Source: Ceratotherium simum simum
Taxonomy: Eukaryota > Chordata > Mammalia > Perissodactyla > Rhinocerotidae
Assembly: GCF_000283155.1 (NCBI RefSeq)
Contig: NW_004454160.1
Coordinates: 1,380,657 to 1,444,656 of the forward strand
DNA: 64,000 nucleotides
Direction: 5' to 3'
This document shows, in pieces, positions 33,505 to 46,739 of this stretch. A program made the translations under genes and the position numbers. Position 1 is the stretch's first letter; each line of letters starts with the position of its first letter. Below the pieces are notes generated by a model that did no database searches, was not told the origin of the DNA, and saw only the letters and a program-made list of their open reading frames with translations.

Positions 33505-35990
33505 AAAACATGAGGTGTCTTAGGCTTGTTTTACTTAAACTCTGAGTTCAGAGGTCCCAATATACACACTGCCTTGGTGTTCTCATTGATCTCCAACTTG
33601 AACCCTTCTCAGTCACCCTGTTAAAATCTTGGTCGAGTCCCAGAAGCCTCTGTTGATCTGGCCCGAGTGAGCTGGCAAGTGAAAACATACACATAAATAC
33701 CAATGATCTCAGTGATTCTCTCCCGCTCCCCAGCACATTCCTTTGCAGGACAATCGCTCTCACTTGGCTGGAGCCTCTCTGTTCACAAATAGGCCTGACT
33801 GGGCTTAATTTAGCAAAGTGCAGGCCTCCTGTGAAAGCCGGGGGTGAAGCTGGAGCCCAGCAATCCCCAGGACACCTTGTGTGGAGACAGGACCCGGCCC
33901 CACTGAAAGGGCTGAGAGGCATGTTCAGAATGATTGTTTCCCTCAGCACTTAGGAACTGGAGGTCAGGCGAACCGTCCTGTGCTTTCCTTGACTTCTCTT
34001 GGGGCAGCAGATATAGAATTGGGAACTAAGTGAAAATTTACATCGGAGTTTAAAAGTATAAAAACTATACTAATTTTTCTGTAGATAAATTGGTACATAG
34101 GAAATTTATGGCCTACTAAATACTTTTAAATTACCTGTGGCACCTAACATGACCTGACATTTATCCCCAAATTCAGCTCTCAGTTCTGATTGATATTTGT
34201 ACTTTGTTCTATTCTCCAAAAAGGATAAAGCCACTCATTGGTGTCCTACAAAGTCCAGGACAGTTTTTTGTACATTGAAGCTTGCATTATGAACTAGAAT
34301 CCAAGTTCTAACACCTGTCACTCCTCTCTTGAAAGCCTAGCTGTGTCCTGAAGCTAGGTCCTATGATCAGGCAGCTCTTCTGAAGTTATACCTCTACCTG
34401 GGACCAGGGACAGCACTTAGACTGGAGACTCTACAGCTGCACCATCCAGGACAGCAGCCCCGAGCCACATGTAGCTACTGAACTCTCGAGATGTGACTAG
34501 TCCAAACTGAGATATGCTGTAAGGACTTCAAAGACTTAGTACACTGGATTGCAAAGACTAACCACCACAAAAGAACAAAAAATCTCAATTTTTAAATACT
34601 GATTTCATGTTGAAATGCTAATATTTTAAATATATTATTAACATTAACATCACGTGTTTCTTTTTACTTTCTTTTAATGCAGCCACTAGAAAATGTTAAA
34701 TTTTATCTGTGGCTCGCATTATATTTCTGTTGGACAGCACTCCTCTATGAGATGTTAGGAAAAAGATGTACTAGCTTAAGTACATTACATGAAGACATGT
34801 TCCAACCTGCAGCACAGGTAAGCCTGTGGTATAAGACCCCTTTTAGTTTTATGGGGTTATGGCATTCAACAACCAACAAAATACAGAAGTAACTCCAGCT
34901 AATTATAAGTGAAGCAAAACTATCTAGGGGGTGATAACAAGCATGACATTGAACAGGAGTCAGATCACAGGACTACTCAAAAGATGTTCAGACACAAAAC
35001 TGTAAGTGTCAGGAGGGCAGGGACTCCCTCTATCTTCTCACCATTGCCCCCATTGCTAGCAGGGTGCCCACACATAGAAGACGATTATATGTTTATCAGG
35101 TGAATGGATGTTGTTCAAAATAAAATCAGTCCACTCTTAAACAATTCTCACTGCCAAGAATTTCCTCCTCTTACACTGATTCTTTTCTCAATTCGATTGC
35201 TTCCTACTTCTGCCAACCCTTCTCTTGGAGAGACTGCTCAGTTCCAAGAAGAGCTGGAGGTTCACCTGGCGTGCCCGAAAGCACAGCTTCTGGGCCTCTC
35301 AAGTGGAGGAGATAGCAAAGGATGGAAAAGTGGTCTCCTCGTCTACCTTTTCTGTACAGATGAGCCTCACCTGCAACTTCTAGGGTGTTTATAATCAATC
35401 AACACAAACTTTCTGAGGTTCTATTATAGGCTCAACAATGTTGAAGATTATGCTGAAGGCTACAGACAAGTTTGAGATCAATCCAACCCACAAAGCGTTT
35501 ATAATTTAAAAGAAGAGATAAGAGATGTATACATGGAAAGATAATTGCCAGCCAGGGATTAAATAACATGTGCCAAATAATGTATCTGAACTGTAATTGC
35601 CGGAAAAGCACAGAGAGTGAAAGATGATTTCTGTCAGTGGTGATGAGGAAAGGCTCCCCTGAGCCTGGACTGGAATCCAGGAATCTGAGTTGGACTCTGT
35701 AACCTGAGTAGGGTTTGGATGAGCAGAGAAAAGAGATACAGGTATTTCAGGTGTAAACAAGGATGTGTCAGCAGGAATTAGCACACATGAGGGAGAGTGA
35801 CTCACTTGAGGAACATGTTTGAAAATATATCGTGGGAGAATAAAGCTTGCTTCCTGCCTCATTGAGAATATTGAACCAACTTGAATAGAACTCCAACGGT
35901 CTCCTGCCACCATATCTATCCATGTACCAGCATCTGCGCTTACATACTCCATCTTTTCAGTTGTGATCACAGATTGACTATCCATGCTCC
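33505..35990. other. Intronic DNA, no gene seen
   Basis: No exon recognised. Positions 35400-35740 look like an ancient L3/L2 relic; the rest is unassigned. Confidence 0.4.
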
Positions 35991-35994
35991 TATT

Positions 35995-37400
35995 TAAAGC
36001 CAAACCTTCCATTTATGCTTTAGGTCTTATTCTACCTCTCAAAACTAACATCCAGAAAGTCTTACCTTCTCTCCTCCATCAATATTTCACTTTCTACTGG
36101 AAAATTCTATTGGTATAGAAACATGCTATTATTCATCTATCTTTTTAAAAATCTTCTGTGGAGCCCATACCCTAACTAGTGACTGTCCCATTTCTTTGCT
36201 CTCCTTTGCAACAAAACTCCTCAACATCATCAGTCATACGCATTGACTCCAATTCTTCTCTCATTTTTTGTTAAACCTACTGCAATCAGGCTTTTGCCTC
36301 CACCAGTCCACCAAAACTACTCTAATCAAGACTACTAATGACATTCATGTTGTTAAATCCAAAGGTCAATTCCTAGTCATCATATTACTTGAGCTACCAG
36401 CAGCATTTCAGAAAGTTGATCCCTCCCTCTTGCTTTCTTTATTTGGTTTCCACAACTCCAGACTCTTGGTTTTCCTCCCACTTCACCAATTGTACTTTTT
36501 CTATCTCCTTTGCTGGTTCTTCCTCCTTTCCCCAAACTATTAATGTTAGAGTGACCCAGGGCTAAGTCTTTGATCCTCTTCTCTTCTCCCTTGGTAGATG
36601 TAACTCACTTGGTGATCTTATACAGTCTCACGGCTTTAAATGTCATCTATATGCTTACAATTCCCAAATTTACATCTCCAGCCCAACCCTTCATGCAGTA
36701 CTTCAGAGTTATATATTCAACTGCTGACTTGATATTGCCACTGGAAATGTCCAACAAATATCTCAAACACAAAATGTCCATAACTGAACTCCCACTCTCC
36801 ACCCTCAAACCTGCTTGACACTTAGCCTTCTCTATTTAATCATGGCAACTCCATCTTTCCAGTTACTTAGGCCAAAAACCCTGGAGTCTTCCTTGATTCC
36901 TTTCTTTCCCTCACAATCCACATCCAATCTATCAGCAAATCCTGTCCGTGCTACCTTCACCATGTCACCCCACATCAGTTGCTACTACCTTAGTCTGATC
37001 ACCATCATTTCCTATGTGGAGTGTGGATTACTGCAATAGCTTCCTAATAGCCCTTCTGTCTTCTGTCCTCACGCTTCTACAGCCTATTCAAAATACGATA
37101 ACCACAATGATCTTTTCAAAGTCAGATAGGGCTGTCATTTGTTAGATCACTCCTCTGCTCAAAACCCTTCAATGGCTTCCCTTGTCAATTAGAGTAAAAG
37201 CCAAAGTCCTTAAAATTATCTATAAGGTCCTATCTGATCTACAACAGCCCCATTACCTCTGGAGCCTCATCTCCCAGCATTCTCGCCCTTTCTCATGCTA
37301 CTTCAATCCCCATGGCTTTCCTACTTTTACTCTGCCAGGAATGTTCTTCCCACAGTTATCTGTTTAGCTAACTTCCTCATTTCCTTCAAGCCATTGCTTA
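35995..37400 (+). mobile_element. Long L2 copy with remnant of the reverse transcriptase
   Basis: Translation in one frame from 36268 gives LQSGFCLHQSTKTTLIKTTN and then ILLELPAAFQKVD, a decayed L2 ORF2 (the known motif there is close to LDLSAAFDTVDH). It continues through CTCTGCTCAAAACCCTTCAA near 37150. Frameshifts and stops make it dead. It is the longest L2 in the window. Confidence 0.8.
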
Positions 37401-37414
37401 AAAATCATTTTCTA

Positions 37415-37990
37415 TAGTACAGCCACTTCGGAAAAAAGCTTGGCAGTATCTTATAAATTGAAATATATGCTTATTATCTGACCTAACAACTCTACTACTG
37501 GGTAATTACTCAAGAGAAATAAAACAAAGACTTGTACACAAATATTCATAGCAGCTTTATTCATAATAGCCAATCACTGGACGCAACCCATATATTCATC
37601 AACAGGTGAATGGATAAACAAACTGCATTACATTCGTACAATGGAATGTTACTCAGCAATAAAAAGCAATGAACTACTGACACAAACAACACGGATGATC
37701 CTCAAAATCATTATGCTAAGTGAAAGAAGCCAGACACCAGAATCTATACTGTATAATTCCATTTATACAAAATTCTAGAATAGACAAAACTAAGCTATAG
37801 ACAGAAAGCAGATCAATGGTTTCTTGCAGCCAGAGGTATGAGAAAGTTGGCACCAATGGGACATAGAGCAACTTTTTTGGGTGATGGAAATGTTTTATAT
37901 CTTGATTGTGTGGTGGTGGTGATTGCATGGATGTATGTATTTGTTCAAATTCATCAAATTCTACACTTAATAAAGTTGATTTAAACAAAA
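37415..37990 (+). mobile_element. L1M 3' end
   Basis: TATTCATAGCAGCTTTATTC, GGTGAATGGATAAACAAACT, and ACTTAATAAAGTTGATTTAA at the end. Confidence 0.85.
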
Positions 37991-38234
37991 AGATGAAAAG
38001 AAAAACAGAAGTGATAAAGGAAGTGGCAATGCAAACAGCCAAGTGCAAAGGGTGAATAAGGAGCTTAGCACCACCAAGACCACCAATCTCGGATACTTTC
38101 ATTGCCTCAGGTCAGACTTGAGAGCTATAAATGCTGGAAAGGCAAAACCTAGGAACAAATCTTCCTCCATTGGTCACTCTCATGTTTGTTTACTTTCCTT
38201 TCCATCCCATCTCTGCAAAAACAGTGGGAAGATC

Positions 38235-38770
38235 ATGTGGTAGACAGACTCGAACATGGCTCCCCATGATCCCTGCCTCTTGGTGTTCATGCCTTTGTGT
38301 AATCCCCTCCCTTTGAGTACAGGCAGGATGTGTAACTTGCTTCTACCCAACAGAATATGGCAAAGGTGATGGAATGTCACTCCTGTGACTACATTAAGTT
38401 TTAAGACGCTGTCTTGCTAGGAGCCTTGCTCTAGAGCCTCTCCTTGCTGACTTGATGAAGTAAGTGGTCATGTGGGGAAAGCCCAAACGGCAAGGAACAG
38501 TAGGTGGCTTCAAGGAACTGTGGGCAGCCTGTAGCCAACATCCAGCAAGAAGTTGGAACCCTTAGTCCTACATCACAAGGAAATGAATTCTGCCAACAAC
38601 CCGAGGGAGCTCAGAAGCAGATTCTTCCCCAGTCAAGCCTCCAGATGAGAATTCAGCCTGGCCAATATCTTGGTTGTAGCCTAGTGAAACCCTAAGCAGA
38701 GAACTCAGCTAAGCTCTGCCTGGACTGCTGGCCCACATTAACTATGAGACAATAAACACGTATGTGTGTT
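38235..38770 (+). mobile_element. ERVL-MaLR LTR (MLT1-like)
   Basis: GTGGTAGACAGACTCGAACA start, CAACAGAATATGGCAAAGGT mid-part and ACTATGAGACAATAAACACG near the end. Same family as the copy at 18160-18750. Solo LTR, no internal genes. Confidence 0.7.
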
Positions 38771-38777
38771 TTTAAAA

Positions 38778-39055
38778 TCACTGTCTAAATGTGGCCTCCC
38801 CTGACCACTCTTTAAATACTGCAACCTGCCCTCCACTCTTATGTTTTTCTTTTTTTTTTCCCCAAGGGGACTTATCACTTTCCAACATTCTACATATTTA
38901 TTTACTTCTAAAGTTTATTGTTCACTGTCTGTCTCCTCGTGCCAGAATATAAATTCCATGAGAGTAGGAATGTGTGTCTGTCTTGTTCATTGGTATACGT
39001 TCTAACTACTTCCACCTGGAACATAGTAGGTGCTCAAAAAGTGTTTTTAAATGAA
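38778..39055 (+). mobile_element. L2 3' end
   Basis: TTCACTGTCTGTCTCCTCGT and ATAGTAGGTGCTCAAAAAGT, an L2 terminus. Confidence 0.7.
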
Positions 39056-39059
39056 CGAG

Positions 39060-40960
39060 GCCTCATGCTTATGTTTACACTAGCATCAATCTATTTGCAT
39101 TCTCAGGAGAGACAGAGCATAACTAATCACCACCTATCACATACTGAGACTTCACGTACCTAAAATCTACTATTAGGTCACTTCTGAGTCTGTGCTTCCC
39201 CAAATTAAAAATCCCAATTCCATTTCCCCTTTCTCATAAGCCTCATTTTCTAATTTTTATTTTGGTTCGAATATTTCCCAATTTCCTCTGAATTTCTAGA
39301 GTTTCATACCAGACTCAGCACAAGTCCAACAGGGCAGTGCCCGGGGATAAGAACAGCCTGGTTTCTATTACATTCTACATGGCAGTTTGCACCTGTTTCA
39401 CAAGTAAAAATGAGGTCAATGCCACCTTTTACGGAAGATACACCAATGAGACAATGCCCTCTTCCTACCACAATCTGGGTGAAAGCCACTATGAAAACAG
39501 GTATCCCTGACTAGAGCTCTTTCTTTTCTCTTTAGTCAGACCTTAATACAATGTAGAGTTATTCACTAAAAAACATTATTTGCATTTGAAAGAGGAACTA
39601 ACTTTAAATTCTAAAGAATGTGCCAAGGCCTTGCTTATTAACTGAAGAATTAGGCCATGTGGCTGTTGGGACACCAGGTACACTGGCTGAGGCTACTAAT
39701 GGTAAATCTGGTCCTGTGAAAAATGGGGACTACTTCATACGGCTATTATGTGGTTGGGACTAAATGTGTATAACATGCATAGCAGAGTGCCCAGCACGTA
39801 GTAAACACTAAATGGATTTCCTCCTCCATAAGGTTTAAATGGGAAGCATTTAGGTTTTAGTATCCATGTATATGGAAATTGGGGAAAGGAGAGAGGATAT
39901 GGGGCAAAGAAGGACAGAAAGAGCCTAACAGCGGGGATAATACTGACACCAGAAGGTGGGACAAGACTCGGATCTAGAAACCTCTCCTGGAGAAAAGTAG
40001 CCTAGAAAGGACAAAAGAGTCCACTGCTGTTTTCCTCACGACCATTTATTTTCCTCCATCTTATATCAAGACCCTTAGGCACTGATGACATACCCTGACA
40101 CCTTGAAGAAGTAGGGGAAACAGGAGAGGAACGAGAGGAGAGGGAAATCAGGAAGTCAGCAGCTGAGGGCCAAATGAAGGTAGAGAAAGCCTGAGGCGAA
40201 GTTCCAGTTCTACTCGATGTCACCACCCTCCACTTGGAGCAATTCAGGCAAGCCCATTCCAGTGGTCTTACATAACCAAGCTTTCCACAGCTAACAGAAC
40301 TCCTACGCTCTCACCCCCAGCTTTGCAGAAGCTGGCAAGGACCACTTATTACTATCCTGACTCTTGTCTGAGACCTCCGAGGCTCCAAATGGTTTGGCAG
40401 CAAGCTGGGTTTCTCCACAATCCCACAGCCTGGAAGGGGTCGGAGAGAAAGAACAAGACTTAGAAGGGAGACTGCTCCTCGCCTCTAAGGGATCTGCTCC
40501 TCAGAGCCCTAGAGGTTCACTACCTTCATCTCATTTCTGTGCTGCGAAGACCCTAGGGTCCAGCTCTGGACTCAGGAGTTCCTGACTTTGAAGCAGAGTG
40601 ATGACAACACACCTTGTCATCAATGGAGTAGTGCCAGGTGGGCAGGACAAGGTTTATGTTTGTATTAAGCAGATACTCAGCCTAAGTGGAGAGAACTTGG
40701 ATAATAGGGAGGTCTGGTTAGAGAGTCTCTGAGAGGGACAGTCACCTACGTGGCCTCAGAGAGAAGCTATGAAACCTATCAAGAAAGAGTGACTTGGAAG
40801 GACATGCTTACTTCTAGCCCTCAGCCAGAGCCTTGACTCTCCTTCTGCAGCTCCAGGTCATGGCCTTCATGCTGGCAGCCTCCCTCCACCTGCCCAGGGG
40901 CTTCCGAGGAGGGCTTCTTCCTCAAGCCCCCATGTGGGCTTTCTAAGACCCTGTGTGCAT
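39060..40960. other. Intronic DNA, no gene seen
   Basis: A MIR-like relic is at about 39650-39830. Positions 40200-40960 are more GC-balanced but carry no recognisable exon. Confidence 0.45.
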
Positions 40961-40977
40961 AAAAAGGTGGCTTCCTG

Positions 40978-41221
40978 GGGACTGGCTGGGTAGCATAGCA
41001 CTTAAGTTCATGCGCTCTGCTGTGGCGGCCCGGGGTTCACAGGTTCGGATCCCGGGTGCGGACCTATACACCGCTTATCAAAGCCATGCTGTGGCGGTGT
41101 CCCATATAAAGTAGAAGAAGATGGGCACCAATGTTAGCCCAGGGCCAATCTTCCTCAGCAAAAAGAGGAGGATTGGCAACAGATGTTAGCTCAGGGCTAA
41201 TCTTCCTCAAAAAAGGAAAAA
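40978..41221 (+). mobile_element. ERE SINE, short type with double tail
   Basis: GGGACTGGCTGGGTAGCATA head, GGTTCGGATCCCGGGTGCGG B box, CATATAAAGTAGAAGAAGAT and two tail modules. Perfect duplication AAAAAGGTGGCTTCCTG at 40961-40977 and 41222-41238. Confidence 0.95.
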
Positions 41222-41239
41222 AAAAAGGTGGCTTCCTGC

Positions 41240-41890
41240 CCTTCATGGTAGTGGGGCCTTGCACAAGGTTGGGAGATGAAAAGCTGGCATTATAGGGCAG
41301 CCTGTGCCTTTCATTGACTCCCACTCTCTTCAAGCCAAGTTTCCAAATAACTGGGATGGTAACTGCCCAGTGTAACCCAAAGTCCTTTCTAAAGTTACTT
41401 GGCAAAAAGCCACCTGACTATTACTTAGCTCTCTGCAGAACGGCATGTACCAAGTCAGATCAGCCTTTTGGTGTGTGGGTGGATTAGCTGCTACTTAATA
41501 CGATAGGGCGGGCCCATTTCCAGTTTGCACCAGCCCCCACTCTGCCTTCTCCCTGTATAACACAGCCTCACTTCTCTGTGAAGTTGAGCTTGCTTAGATG
41601 CGATGGCAAGGGCCAGAGGAGGAAGAAGAGCCAAAAAAAAAAAAATCCACAGTGGCTTTTGGAAACATATAGATGAAACTCCTGGGAAAGGGGTATGTAG
41701 GCTGAGGAACTAAATATTTTCTTTTGGCAGCAGGCACAGGGTACAGAATCATTTATCTGTGAATTACTCTAGCTCCTGCTGTGTCTATTCTATTTTAGCC
41801 CAGTAGTGCAAAGGGGAAGCAAGTCTAAACTTCTGACAAGCATATAAATTCCTTGAACTTTTGTTAAAGACCAAGGAAATCATTGCAAGT
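41240..41890. other. Intronic DNA, no gene seen
   Basis: No exon and no named repeat. Confidence 0.45.
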
Positions 41891-41899
41891 GCTTGGACA

Positions 41900-42010
41900 G
41901 GAAGCAAGGCCTCCTGGATTCTAGCTTCAACTTGGCCATTAATTTGCTGTGTGGCCTTGGGCAAGTTACTTTACCATTCTGGGCCTCAGTCTCTTTATCT
42001 TTAAAATGAA
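41900..42010 (+). mobile_element. MIR fragment
   Basis: TGCTGTGTGGCCTTGGGCAA, then CTGGGCCTCAGTCTCTTTAT. Confidence 0.75.
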
Positions 42011-42118
42011 GGGTGTATTCATTAGGGAAAGCTGAGTGAATGGTATATAGGAACCCTCTATAATATTTTCACAACTTTTCTGTGAGTCTAAATTTATTTT
42101 AAAATAAAAAGCTTTCTT

Positions 42119-42323
42119 GGGCCAGCCCCAGTGGCCTAGTGGTTAAGTTCGGCGCACTCCCCTTTGGCAGCCTGGGTTCGGTTCCTGGGCACGGACATAC
42201 ACCACTCACCTGTCAGTGACCATGCTGTGGTGGTGGCTCACATACAAAAAGAGGAAGATTGACAGCAGATGTTAGCTCAGGGTGAATCTTCCTCAGCAAA
42301 GAAAAAAAAATAGAAGAAGAAAA
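42119..42323 (+). mobile_element. ERE SINE, short type
   Basis: Head GGGCCAGCCCCAGTGGCCTA with a GGTTCGGTTCCTGGG box. Perfect duplication AAAATAAAAAGCTTTCTT at 42101-42118 and 42324-42341. Confidence 0.95.
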
Positions 42324-42344
42324 AAAATAAAAAGCTTTCTTAAA

Positions 42345-42980
42345 AAGTGAAGGGGTTCTATAGACTATCTCCAAGATCCTCTGTAGCTCTAAACTGTGAT
42401 TCTACGTTCTTATTTGTCTCTCTTCAGGTGAAATAAGTCTCTTTCCAGCTATCCAAATATATAACAGAGCAGAATTTTGCCCACTCCTCCTACCACACAC
42501 ATGAGGTTGATTAGCTCCAGCACAAACATATTTTCTGCTTTTAACATATCTTACACCCTGGGCAAAAACTGAATTCTCCAAAAACACATTAAAAACACTC
42601 CATCCATATCCACTTTGTTCCTGCAAACAAATACATTTACCCAGTAGGGAAGAGCTGTTTCGAGCAGTCCATGGTTACAGAATCTCAGTTTTCCCCTAGC
42701 AACCGAGCTAATTATAACTCCAGCTACCCGGTAACAGCACTAGATTTTCCTGACATTGGTTGGCAGTTTTAAAGCCATCTCAGCTCTGCTGGCACCTCCC
42801 ATACTAAGAGGGCATCAGAGGAGCTGAGAGACGGGGAGAAGGGAAGCAACTACCTGAGTCAGGGTGAGAGTCCAAAGAGGCGTCCAGAATCATAGCACTC
42901 CAGGGCTGGGAGAGATGTCAGTGTCAGTCCCAGTCTAGCCCACCCATTTTATACATAAAGAACCAGAAGCTCAGAAAAAG
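42345..42980. other. Intronic DNA, no gene seen
   Basis: A MIR-like stretch is at about 42890-42990. Otherwise nothing. Confidence 0.4.
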
Positions 42981-42984
42981 TGAC

Positions 42985-43710
42985 TTGTCTTAGCCAGGAA
43001 CCTGGCAGTCTTCTTGATTCCTTTCCCTCAATCTTCCCATCCCATCAATCACCAAGTCCTACAGATATTTTACCTCCTAAATATTTTGCAGATCAGTTCC
43101 CTCCCCTCTATTCCTATTGCCAGGGCCCTCATTAAGGCCCTCATCATCTCTTGTTTGGCCTGCCTGTCCTCTTGCCTTATCTTCCTTGAGTCCATCTTCC
43201 CCACCCACCATGTTCCCTGCTGCTTAAAGCCCATCAAGGGCTCCTTATCATCCCCAGGATAAAGTCTACACTCTTTAAAATGGCACAAAGGAATATGCCC
43301 TGCATACTCTTCAGCCTCATTCTATGCCCAGTACTTAAATTTAGCAACACAAAACCACTTATAATTCTCCACATATACCATGCGGTTTGTTATCTCTAGG
43401 CTTTTGCTTCTGGCAAGAGCCCTTTCTTTCCACTCCACCATCCATTGACTAACTAAAGCTTACTCCTCTTTGAAGACAAAGCTCAGGGTTCATCTCCTCA
43501 AAGAATCCTTTGTAGATTTTCCTCCCATCTACTCCATTCAGTTGGGTTAGAGATGCCTCATACGGGTTCCCTTATGCCTTATATGCATCTCTATTATTGC
43601 TTTTTTACCACACTCGATCACTTGTGTTTTACTCATCTTTGAAGCCCTAACTTCCAGCATAATACTTGGAATATAGTTGGTACCCAATTAACATTTATTA
43701 ATGGATGAAC
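42985..43710 (+). mobile_element. L2 copy
   Basis: L2 coding-end pattern: AATCACCAAGTCCTACAGAT and TGCTTAAAGCCCATCAAGGG, to TTGGTACCCAATTAACATTT. Confidence 0.75.
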
Positions 43711-43711
43711 A

Positions 43712-44160
43712 GATAAATCCAAAGCTCTCCATGATCTATCATCTGCTTACCTTTCCAGTCTCATCTTACCCCCACAACAAATCCTCGATACCACATGTTC
43801 TAGCCATACTGAACGACTTGAAGTGTGCCAAGCACACAATGCTTTTCCACGCTTGTATGCCCTTGTATATACTGTTTCTTCTGTCCGAAATGCTCTTCCC
43901 CATTCTTTGTTGTGTTATTATCTTTTAAGATTCAATTCAAACCTCACATGCTTGGCAAGCCCTTTCCTGGTGGATTTTATCATTCTCCTTAATACTACAG
44001 AGCAATCTACACATACCTCTACAGTAGCCCTTATTACACCATTTTTATTTATTTGTTGATATCTTTCTCCACCAGCCTCAAACACACTGGCTGGCATATA
44101 GTAGATATGCAATAGATGTCTGAATCAATGAATGCATGCGTGTGAACATGAGTAAATGAA
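43712..44160 (+). mobile_element. L2 3' end
   Basis: TCCAAAGCTCTCCATGATCT to GGCATATAGTAGATATGCAA and AATGAATGCATGCG. Confidence 0.7.
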
Positions 44161-44454
44161 CCGCCAAGGTGATAAGGCAAATAAGGGAAACATCTGAGAC
44201 AGGAATTTAGAATGCTTATTCTTTCAACTATATCATATTACTTCTATCAGTGTGTAAACCTGGATGTACATAACTAATAGGAAGAAGAGGTGTCTTTGTA
44301 ATAAGTTCATGCAGAAGTATAAATTACATAGACATAGGTAAGAGGATAATTGAAAGTGGATTAGAATTAAATCAGGTTCCAGAATTTAGTTTTAGATTTG
44401 TTTCCTAGTGATTAGAAGAACAGGTCTTAAGTATTCAAAGGAAAAAATTTCTTC

Positions 44455-45180
44455 TTCCCTTCTTCCTTACACATAACATAAAATTTACTATTTTAATCAT
44501 TTTTAAGTATACAGTTCAGTGGCATTAAGTACATTCATATTGTTGTGCAACTGTCCATCTCCAGAACTTTCTCCCCAATTGACTACACCCATTAAACAAT
44601 AACTCCCCATTCACTCCCCACAGTCCCTGGCAACCACCATTCTATTCTCTGCCTCTATGAATTTGACTACTCAAGGTATCTCATGTAAGTGGAACCATAC
44701 AATATTTGTCCTTTTGTGACTAGTTTATTTCACTTAGCATAATGTCCTCAAAGTTCATCCACATTGTAACATGTGTCAGAATTTCTTTCCTTTTTAAGGC
44801 TAAACAACATTCTGTTATATGTATGTCCCCCATTTTGTTTATCCATTCATCTGTCAACGGACACTTAGGTTGCTTCTTCTTTTTGGCTGTTGTGAATAAC
44901 GCTGCTATGAATGAGGGTGTACAAAAATCTGTTCGAGTCCCTGCTTCCACTTCTTTTGAGTATATACCTAGAAGTGGAATTCCTGGATCATATAATATTC
45001 TATGTTTAATTTTTTGAAGAATATCCATACCATTTTCCACAGCGGCTATACCATTTTACCTTCCCAACCAGCTGTATACAGTGTTTCCAGTTTCTCCACA
45101 TCCTGGCCAACATGTTGTCTTCTGTTTGTTTTGTTTTGTTTTGTTTTTTATTAGCCATCCTAATAGGTGTGAAGTTGAAA
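44455..45180 (-). mobile_element. L1 fragment: end of ORF2 plus 3' UTR
   Basis: On the minus strand the frame ending near 44720 contains KRKEILTHVTMWMNFEDIML, the conserved C-terminal end of L1 ORF2. The 3' UTR side is at the left. 5' truncated, with frame breaks. Confidence 0.85.
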
Positions 45181-45189
45181 GAAATTTTT

Positions 45190-45680
45190 AACCGAGAACA
45201 CAAATATTGGTTACAACTATTTAATGAGTAGAGTTTCTCTACTTTCTTCCTACTTCCACTCCCAAAAAGAAAAGGAAATGGACAAGCATGCCTTCAAAGA
45301 CCGCAGAAAGCTGAGAACGAGGAGTTAGCACACACAGTGTGCACAGACACGAACACACACAGACTACATTTATACCAGGCTTCCAGAGAACTGTTTAAAA
45401 ATAGTTTGGCCAAAGTAGTTCTTACTTCTCTCTCTTTACTTATATTTTTCCCCTCTCTACTATACACATTTCTTAAAGTTATGTAAGTAAAACGCAGGGA
45501 AAAAAAACCTTAGCAGCTATCTAAACAAGGTATCCAATTGTAAAAAGAAAACGGAGTCAACTCCGTTAAATATAAGAAGAAAATTATTCCACTCTACAAC
45601 AGCAACTGCAGCAGTCACTTTAGACAATAATCTGAGAAGGTGCAGGCTCTTTAATATGTGTCTGTAGGTACGTAGGATGG
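45190..45680. other. Intronic DNA, no gene seen
   Basis: Only a small palindrome, AACGGAGTCAACTCCGTT (about 45550-45567), stands out. Confidence 0.4.
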
Positions 45681-45689
45681 TAATAAGCC

Positions 45690-45890
45690 TTTACATTTAT
45701 TTAACATCTAACACATTCAAACATACTTACGTATGGAGAGGAGGGCAGGGCAGGAACTCATGCCTCCATTTCAGGAGACTAAGGCTCAAAGAAGTTAAGG
45801 ACAAGTCACAGGACACATAGCAGGAAAAGATAGATTTAGAACTCAGGCTTTCTGATTGAATCCAAAACTTGTGTCCCTACATTATCTCCC
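45690..45890 (+). mobile_element. MIR SINE
   Basis: CCATTTCAGGAGACTAAGGC, AAGGACAAGTCACAGGACA and GAACTCAGGCTTTCTGATT. Confidence 0.65.
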
Positions 45891-46144
45891 TCAAAGTTAC
45901 TGTCTTTCTGTAATAGTCTTCCTTTGGTTCAAGTCAAGTTTCCTAAATTGTACAGCCTGTTGGAGTCGTTTGGGACCTCACTGAACTTTTGGGTGCTTCT
46001 TAGCACAGTAAGTCTGCATGTATACTGTTACTCATCATATTGCCCAAAGCCTAAAGAAATCAGGCTAAGACTATAGAAAATCAATCAGTGAGCAAAAGAA
46101 ACTTAATAAAGAGAGTAGATCTTAAAAGTTCTCATTACAAGAAA

Positions 46145-46320
46145 AAAAATTTTCTAACTATGTGTGGTGATGGATGTTAACTAGACTTATTATGGTGATC
46201 ATTTTACAATACATACGTATATCGAATCATTCTGTTGTCCACTTGAAACAAATATAATGTTTATGTCAATTATATCTCAATTAAAAGACAGATCTTAAAA
46301 AATAAAAAAATAAATAAAAT
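46145..46320 (+). mobile_element. L1 3' terminus
   Basis: GTGGTGATGGATGTTAACTA, TTATATCTCAATTAAAAGA and an A-rich tail. Confidence 0.8.
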
Positions 46321-46739
46321 AAGCTGAATTTAGAACCAGACCAAGCTATATCAAAGTATGAAACCAAGATGATAAAAATTTTTGAATTATAACCCATCAC
46401 AGTCAGAATAGTAGTAATTTTTGTGAAAGCAAAGGACTTTGTGCCGTTACTAAATAAAATATTGTATTTCAAAAAAAGAAATTTAACAAACCCTTTCTTA
46501 TTTATTCTTTTTGAAGAAATATTTGTATTTGACGGTGATAGTAAATTTGCTGCGACAGGGTTACTTGGGTAATATTATCTTATTTATACATGGGCAAACT
46601 AAAATGGAGAATTGAGACAAATAGGATAAGTGGACCCAAATCCACTACTGAGGAAAAAGAAACTGATTTGGAATAAAAAATGGTCCAGGATGAGTATGTC
46701 CAGTAATTAGACTTATCTGGATAATTTTGATACCTCTCA

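Noticed and set aside
35506..36012. 168-codon minus-strand frame, the longest outside PDE4DIP apart from those in the CpG island and at 51758-52330
   Set aside because: It covers an ancient LINE-like relic on the opposite strand, low-complexity in places, with no family resemblance.
36268..37039. Run of plus-strand frames that could look like a gene
   Set aside because: They translate to a decayed L2 reverse transcriptase, with frameshifts and stops.
44720..45040. Minus-strand 106-codon frame with a good protein-like sequence
   Set aside because: It is the C-terminal end of L1 ORF2 in a truncated L1, not a host gene.
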